Shown here piece after piece: positions 59,804 to 64,000 of a stretch of 64,000 nt of DNA. The notes beneath the pieces are model-generated. The model did no database searches, was not told where the DNA came from, and was given only the letters and a program-made list of their open reading frames with translations. Position numbers and translations under genes: made by a program. The stretch's first letter is position 1, and each line of letters opens with the position of its first letter. Source of the DNA: Sphingomonas sp. Mn802worker (GTDB lineage: Bacteria > Pseudomonadota > Alphaproteobacteria > Sphingomonadales > Sphingomonadaceae); assembly GCF_000382485.1 (NCBI RefSeq), contig NZ_AORY01000015.1, positions 1 to 64,000 of the forward strand, in the 5' to 3' direction.

Positions 59804-60676
59804 ATGGCGAAGTTGGATGGTCGTGTGGCGATCGTGACCGGAGCAGGTGGCGGGCTTGGGCGTGCACATGCGCTGTATCTCGCTCGCCAAGGTGCGAAGG
59901 TGGTGGTCAACGACCTCGCGGCGGATGCGGCTCGATCGGTGGTGGACGAGATCAAGCTCGCTGGTGGCGACGCGCTCGCCGTCTTCACCTCGGTGACCGA
60001 CGAGGCCGGCGTGGCGGCGATGGTTGCCACGACGCTCGAGCGTTGGGGTCGCGTTGACATCCTCGTCAACAATGCCGGCATCCTGCGCGACAAGAGCTTC
60101 GCGAAGATGTCGATCGCCGACTTCCGCCTGGTGGTCGACGTTCATCTGATCGGCGCGGCGATCTGCACCAAGGCGGTGTGGGAGGCGATGCGCGCGCAGC
60201 GCCACGGACGGATTGTCATGACGACCTCCTCGTCGGGATTGTACGGCAATTTCGGCCAGGCGAACTACGGCGCGGCGAAGATGGCGCTCGTGGGGCTGGC
60301 CCAGACCTTGGCGATCGAGGGCGAGAAATACGGTATTCGCGTCAACTGCCTCGCGCCCACCGCGGCGACCGGTATGACGCACGACGTGTTGCCGGAAGAG
60401 AGCCTGCGGCTGCTCGCGCCCGAACTGGTCAGCCCGGGCCTGCTCGCGCTCGTGTCCGATGAGGCGCCCAGCCGAGCTATCCTGTGCGCGGGTGCCGGGC
60501 ACTTCGCCACCGCGTACGTGACCCTCACGGAAGGCGTCCATGCAGGTGCAGGTGACGTTGCGGGCGAGACGTTGCAGCGCGAGTGGTCGCGCGCGTCGTC
60601 GCGTGAAGGTGAGATCGTGCCCGTTTACGGCTTCACGCAGGCCGAGCGCGAGGTGGCCGCGGCTACACGGACCTGA
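59804..60676 (+). CDS. SDR-family dehydrogenase (HSD17B4-like)
   Basis: A 290-aa classical SDR: GRVAIVTGAGGGLGRAHALYLARQGAKVVVND (cofactor motif, landmarks), NNAG in ILVNNAGILRDKSF, Ser in MTTSSSGLYGNFGQ, and YGAAKMAL (YxxxK). The sequence resembles the hydroxyacyl-CoA dehydrogenase domain of multifunctional beta-oxidation enzymes, so it would act on an acyl-CoA made by the ligase. Start M at 59804 follows GTGGGAGGACGGC. Confidence 0.9.
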   Translation: MAKLDGRVAIVTGAGGGLGRAHALYLARQGAKVVVNDLAADAARSVVDEIKLAGGDALAVFTSVTDEAGVAAMVATTLERWGRVDILVNNAGILRDKSFAKMSIADFRLVVDVHLIGAAICTKAVWEAMRAQRHGRIVMTTSSSGLYGNFGQANYGAAKMALVGLAQTLAIEGEKYGIRVNCLAPTAATGMTHDVLPEESLRLLAPELVSPGLLALVSDEAPSRAILCAGAGHFATAYVTLTEGVHAGAGDVAGETLQREWSRASSREGEIVPVYGFTQAEREVAAATRT

Positions 60677-60988
60677 GTGTAGGAGCATCACAAACACTGA
60701 TGATTAGGAAAAAGAAAACCGGCTTGCGACTGAAATGCTAGGCTTGGTCGCGATCAAGCGCTTGCCCGATCGAAGCAAAGGCATGCTCACCTGAGCGAGC
60801 ATGAGCGTCACGCGAGGGTTTGGGTGGATAGCAGAACGTCCGCGTTCGGACAGCAAACGGAGTAAACGAACGTTCGTTCAGTTGAAGGGGCTTGCACCCC
60901 GGGCAGGGAGAGTTCTCGATCGCTTACTCATCTCAGCGGCTATTGATCGGGTCCGGCGCGGGTGCAGAGGCTGAAGTCGGTTACCGTT
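60677..60988. other. 312-bp convergent intergenic region
   Basis: No gene is seen between the convergent SDR and nagA stops. It holds a hairpin-capable repeat (CATGCTC 60782-60788 / GAGCATG 60797-60803) and a 14-bp perfect palindrome at 60865-60878 (see next). Nothing resembling a bidirectional terminator with a T-run was found. It may be the remains of a lost gene or regulator. Confidence 0.6.
60865..60878. promoter_or_regulatory. 14-bp palindrome AACGAACGTTCGTT
   Basis: A perfect inverted repeat with no spacer, in the convergent gap between the SDR and nagA. Palindromes of this size are typical operators of TetR-like dimers, but neither adjacent gene starts here. It may mark a lost promoter, or a site whose regulated gene is far away. 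Confidence 0.4.
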
Positions 60989-62125
60989 TCACATCATCGT
61001 AGCGCCATCGATCCAGCTTGCGATTAAGGTCCCATCGTCCTTAACAGCTACCAAGCTAGCGCGCGAGCCGACGGCTATATGCCCGAGTTCGTCCGACAAG
61101 CCGAGGAAGGTTGCGACGTTGGCGCTGGCCATAGCGAAGGCATCAGCCGGAGACACGCCGAGCAGATCGATTGTGTTCTTGACGGCGCGCATCATGTTCA
61201 ATTCCGCGCCGGCCAAGGTGCCGCTGGCGTTTACCAAGCGCTCGCCATCCACGCGTACGATCTCGCCGTTCAACTGAAACTCGGACCGTGTTCCGCCGGT
61301 GGGTGGCATGGCATCAGTGACCAGCATGAAACGATCGAGCGGCTTGCATTTGAGCGCCAGGCGCAGCGTCACCGGGCTGACGTGATGACCATCGACGATC
61401 ACCCCGCACCAGACCCGCGGGTCAACAAGCGCGGCGCCAACTGCTCCTGGCTCACGATTGCCGAGTTGCGACATGGCGTTGAACAGGTGTGTGAAGCCGG
61501 TCAGGCCGGCATCGATCGCCGCGGTGATCGCATCAAAGCTACCCGCGGTGTGGCCGGCCGATACCAGAACGCCTGCTGCCGCGAGCCGCGCGACCATCGC
61601 CGGTCCGGTCACTTCGGGCGCTAGCGTCACCAAGGTGCGCCCGCGTTTCAACGAGGCGAGGACCGCGTATCCGTCTTCATCGATCGCGCGGATCTTTCCC
61701 GCGGCATGAATGCCCTTGCGTTCGACGTTGATGAACGGCCCTTCGATATGGATGCCGAGTACACCCGGAACTCCTTGCGCGATCGCGTCGTCAACGGCCG
61801 CGATGCCGGCACGCACGACGTCCAGATCGTCGCTGATGAGTGTGGGCAGAAACCCCGTTGTCCCGAACGATGCGTGAGCGGCACCGATCCGTCTGATTGT
61901 CTCCACGCTGGGATCGTCGTTGAACAGCGCATCGCCGCCACCGTTGACCTGCGTGTCGATGAAGCCGGGCACCAGTCGTGCGCCGGCGAGGTCGCGTCGT
62001 GACGCGGCGGCAGGAACGTCGTCGGCGGCGACCACGCCGACGATGTGCCTTCCCTCGATCACGACCGACACGTCAGTCCGGAAGGCGCCGTCCAGCAGCA
62101 CGCGTGCATTGTCGAGCGCCAGCAT
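60989..62125 (-). CDS. nagA: N-acetylglucosamine-6-phosphate deacetylase
   Basis: Makes glucosamine-6-phosphate from GlcNAc-6-P. It has 378 aa. Amidohydrolase fold with LVPGFIDTQVNGGGDALFND, GIHIEGPFINVERKGIHAAG (metal Glu), VSAGHTAGSF, FTHLFNAMSQLG and LVTDAMPPTGG (catalytic Asp). ATG at 62125 overlaps the SIS-gene stop (TGATG). Confidence 0.93.
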   Translation of the reverse strand: MLALDNARVLLDGAFRTDVSVVIEGRHIVGVVAADDVPAAASRRDLAGARLVPGFIDTQVNGGGDALFNDDPSVETIRRIGAAHASFGTTGFLPTLISDDLDVVRAGIAAVDDAIAQGVPGVLGIHIEGPFINVERKGIHAAGKIRAIDEDGYAVLASLKRGRTLVTLAPEVTGPAMVARLAAAGVLVSAGHTAGSFDAITAAIDAGLTGFTHLFNAMSQLGNREPGAVGAALVDPRVWCGVIVDGHHVSPVTLRLALKCKPLDRFMLVTDAMPPTGGTRSEFQLNGEIVRVDGERLVNASGTLAGAELNMMRAVKNTIDLLGVSPADAFAMASANVATFLGLSDELGHIAVGSRASLVAVKDDGTLIASWIDGATMM

Positions 62126-63150
62126 CAAACGGTCTCGGTCACTTTCCTGAGCAGCGGTGGTGTATCGGGATCGAACCCGCGAGCGAGCGATAGCCGGTTT
62201 GCCGCACGATAGAAGGCCTGAACCGCCAGAATCGGTGCAACCAACGGCGTCGCGCGTGGAAGCGGCAGCCGGATCGCGCCTGGTGCCACATCATGATCGC
62301 TTGCGACCAGCACCGTGGCGCCGCTTGCAAGCGCGTCGACAATCAGGTCATCGGTCGCGGCCGCCGACTCGTCCTGCTGCCGCAGCACGATCAGCGGAAG
62401 ATCGGGTCCGATCAACGCCATCGGGCCATGGCGGACTTCCGCCGCGCTGAAGGCCTCCGCGTGGAGTCCGCAGGTTTCCTTGAGCTTCAGCGCTAACTCC
62501 TGCGCCGCACCGAAGCCCGGCCCGCGCCCGATCACGTACAGTCCACGGGCATGTTGCAGCGCCTCGACCAGCGGCGACCAGTCGCTTGTCCAGGCCTGTG
62601 CGAGGAGATCCGGCAGCGCGGCAGCGTCGTCGGCCAAGTCCGCCGCGCCGCTCCATGCCGCCATTAGGGAAAGACTGGCGGCGAGCGTCGCGATGAACGA
62701 CTTGGTCGCCGCCACGCTGGTTTCCGCGCCGGCATGGAGCGGCAGGACGGTGTCGACCATCTCTGCCAATGGCGAGTCGATTGTGTTGACCAGCGCCAGC
62801 GTGCGTGCACCCATATGCTTGGCCCGTTCCATCGTCGCCAGCAGATCCGGGCTCTTCCCCGATTGCGACACGCCGATGGCGAGGAGCGTTTCCGCCATCA
62901 CATCCGCGCGGTAGATCGACGCCACGGACGGCGCGGCACTGGCGACCAGCACGCCAACCCGGGTTTCGATCAGATGCTTGAGATAGGTTGCCGCATGATC
63001 GGAGCTGCCGCGCGCCGCAGTCATCGCCACATGGGGCGGCATCGTCCTTAGATCGTCCGCCAACCGCGCCAACACGTCATGGTTCGCCGCCTGCTGGTGT
63101 GCGACGACCGCGGATGATTGCGCCGCTTCCGCAAACATCCGGGTGGTCAT
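62125..63150 (-). CDS. SIS-domain glucosamine-6-phosphate deaminase-like (NagB-II/AgaS)
   Basis: A 341-aa protein with two SIS modules: VAMTAARGSSDHAATYLKHLIET and LAIGVSQSGKSPDLLATMERAKH, then GRGPGFGAAQELALKLKETCGLHAEAFSAAEVRHGPMALIG (landmarks). This is the GlmS-like isomerising-deaminase group used in GlcNAc catabolism in place of NagB. It lies between gntR and nagA with overlaps on both sides, so it is in the same operon. Confidence 0.88.
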   Translation of the reverse strand: MTTRMFAEAAQSSAVVAHQQAANHDVLARLADDLRTMPPHVAMTAARGSSDHAATYLKHLIETRVGVLVASAAPSVASIYRADVMAETLLAIGVSQSGKSPDLLATMERAKHMGARTLALVNTIDSPLAEMVDTVLPLHAGAETSVAATKSFIATLAASLSLMAAWSGAADLADDAAALPDLLAQAWTSDWSPLVEALQHARGLYVIGRGPGFGAAQELALKLKETCGLHAEAFSAAEVRHGPMALIGPDLPLIVLRQQDESAAATDDLIVDALASGATVLVASDHDVAPGAIRLPLPRATPLVAPILAVQAFYRAANRLSLARGFDPDTPPLLRKVTETV

Positions 63151-63887
63151 CGCGTACTAAGCTCCGCCACGAAGTCGTACGCATCGCCGCGATACCAGCT
63201 ATGCGTCGCCTCCACCGCGCGTCCATCTTCCAGGAAGCCGCGGCGTTCGATGAACAATCCCGGCGCGCCGGCCTCGATGCCGATCAGTTCGGCCTGGTCC
63301 GCGGTGAATGACACCGCACGCAGCCGCTGCAATGCGCGGGTGGGGCGATTTCCCGTCTGCTCAAGTGCGGCGTAAAGCGAATCCCCGACGGCCTTCAGAC
63401 CATCGATCGCGAAGGCGGGAATTGTGCTGTGCTCGATCGCCATGGGCAGCTCGTCGGCAAAACGGATGCGACGAAAGCGCAGCACCGGGGCGCCCGGCCC
63501 CAGGCCCAACATCATCGATTCGTCCGGCGTGACGCTGCCTTCGGCACGCATCAGCCATTCGCTGCTCACTTGGCGCCCACGCGCTGCCATATCCTCGGTG
63601 AAGGAGGACAATTTGGCGAACTGCTTCTCCACGCGGCCCGCAACAAACGTGCCCGCTCCGTGCCTACGAACCAGAAGACCATCGGCGACCAGCGAGTCCA
63701 GCGCCTTGCGCACGGTGATACGTGATACTGAAAAATCGATCGCCAAGTCGCGTTCCGCCGGCAACGCCTCCTCCGGCTTGACCAATCCTTGCTCGATCGC
63801 GGAGCGAAGGCCGCGTGCAAGCCGCTGGTACAGTGAGCCACGACCGCCAGTGTCGATTGCTCCAATATGCGTGGCGAGATCGGCCAT
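63147..63887 (-). CDS. GntR-family regulator of the GlcNAc operon
   Basis: A 246-aa HutC-type regulator: winged HTH (ALPAERDLAIDFSVSRITVRKALDSLVADGLLVRRHGAGTFVA, landmarks about 50-90) and a UTRA effector domain (ELPMAIEHSTIPAFAI...ALQRLRAVSFTADQAELIGI). The ATG at 63887 is used because AAGGAGG lies 5 nt before it. Likely responds to GlcNAc-6-P or GlcN-6-P. Plus-strand CCAATCCAATACCA at 63914-63927, just upstream, is a possible operator but only a weak candidate. Confidence 0.88.
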   Translation of the reverse strand: MADLATHIGAIDTGGRGSLYQRLARGLRSAIEQGLVKPEEALPAERDLAIDFSVSRITVRKALDSLVADGLLVRRHGAGTFVAGRVEKQFAKLSSFTEDMAARGRQVSSEWLMRAEGSVTPDESMMLGLGPGAPVLRFRRIRFADELPMAIEHSTIPAFAIDGLKAVGDSLYAALEQTGNRPTRALQRLRAVSFTADQAELIGIEAGAPGLFIERRGFLEDGRAVEATHSWYRGDAYDFVAELSTR

Positions 63888-64000
63888 CCTTCCTCCTTGC
63901 GAGTGCAACATAACCAATCCAATACCACATACAACAGAAAATACGTCAGAGCGCTCACATCCGCGCAATAAAGCGACTTGACTCACCCTTGTTTGCGCAA

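Noticed and set aside
51954..60676. att repeat bounding the tRNA-Leu island
   Set aside because: No second copy of the tRNA 3' end was noticed by eye in this window; an exact search was not possible.
63900..64000. Confident NagR/NagQ operator upstream of gntR
   Set aside because: CCAATCCAATACCA has only weak direct-repeat character and no clear palindrome, so it is mentioned only as a candidate.

Overview
The window looks like the chromosome of a high-GC alphaproteobacterium of the Sphingomonadales (Sphingomonas-like). The supporting genes are a MipZ division ATPase, a C4-type 5-aminolevulinate synthase, TonB-dependent uptake coupled to catabolism, a CtrA-like TTAACC motif, and dense gene packing with many ATGA/GTGA stop-start overlaps. 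The genus is inferred from gene content and style, not from a database match.

Region 1 (1-10.45 kb) is a type I-E CRISPR-Cas locus with signs of decay at both ends. From the array outwards it carries, on the minus strand, four repeat-spacer units, a cas2 stub of 35 codons, cas1, cas6e, two unusual ORFs, cas5e, cas7e, cse2 (casB) and cse1 (casA). A truncated MZB/DUF1998 gene (the C-terminal end of a DrmB/MrfA-like protein) follows, then cas3 on the plus strand. Three things stand out. (a) cas2 runs directly into the last 6 nt of a CRISPR repeat, so the rest of cas2, the leader and most of that repeat are missing. (b) Between cas5e and cas6e lie three diverged tandem copies of the cas5e-end/cas6e-start junction, with period about 300-330 bp, and they still keep stop-start overlaps. 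(c) The 5' end of cas3 and the DUF1998 remnant abut at about 7970, and both appear truncated there. The likely reading is an interference module with a frozen memory, possibly on its way to being lost.

Region 2 (10.5-50.8 kb) is ordinary core genome: peptidoglycan recycling and precursor genes (ldcA, an Mpl/MurC-like ligase, murA, murI, uppP), a hydrolase-TPR-gloA-gloB glyoxalase operon, a sulfur-amino-acid PLP enzyme, a BaiN-type flavoprotein, a Crp/Fnr regulator, phosphomannomutase, mipZ plus a membrane DnaJ, panC, topA, dprA, plsY, hemA, an M48 protease, the tyrosine-degradation set hpd-hmgA-Rieske, malate synthase G, a GST, gltBD and an NDUFA9-like protein.

Region 3 (50.86-60.7 kb) starts at tRNA-Leu(CAG). 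Immediately downstream is a frameshifted, truncated P4-type tyrosine integrase, the scar of an integrated element. It is followed by a probable catabolic cluster: TonB receptor, acyl-CoA ligase, carboxylesterase, MFS transporter, TetR regulator and SDR dehydrogenase. Together these suggest uptake, ester hydrolysis, CoA activation and oxidation of an ester or acid substrate.

Region 4 (60.9-64 kb) is an N-acetylglucosamine utilisation operon on the minus strand: GntR regulator, SIS-domain deaminase, nagA. It continues towards the window end with an upstream regulatory region.
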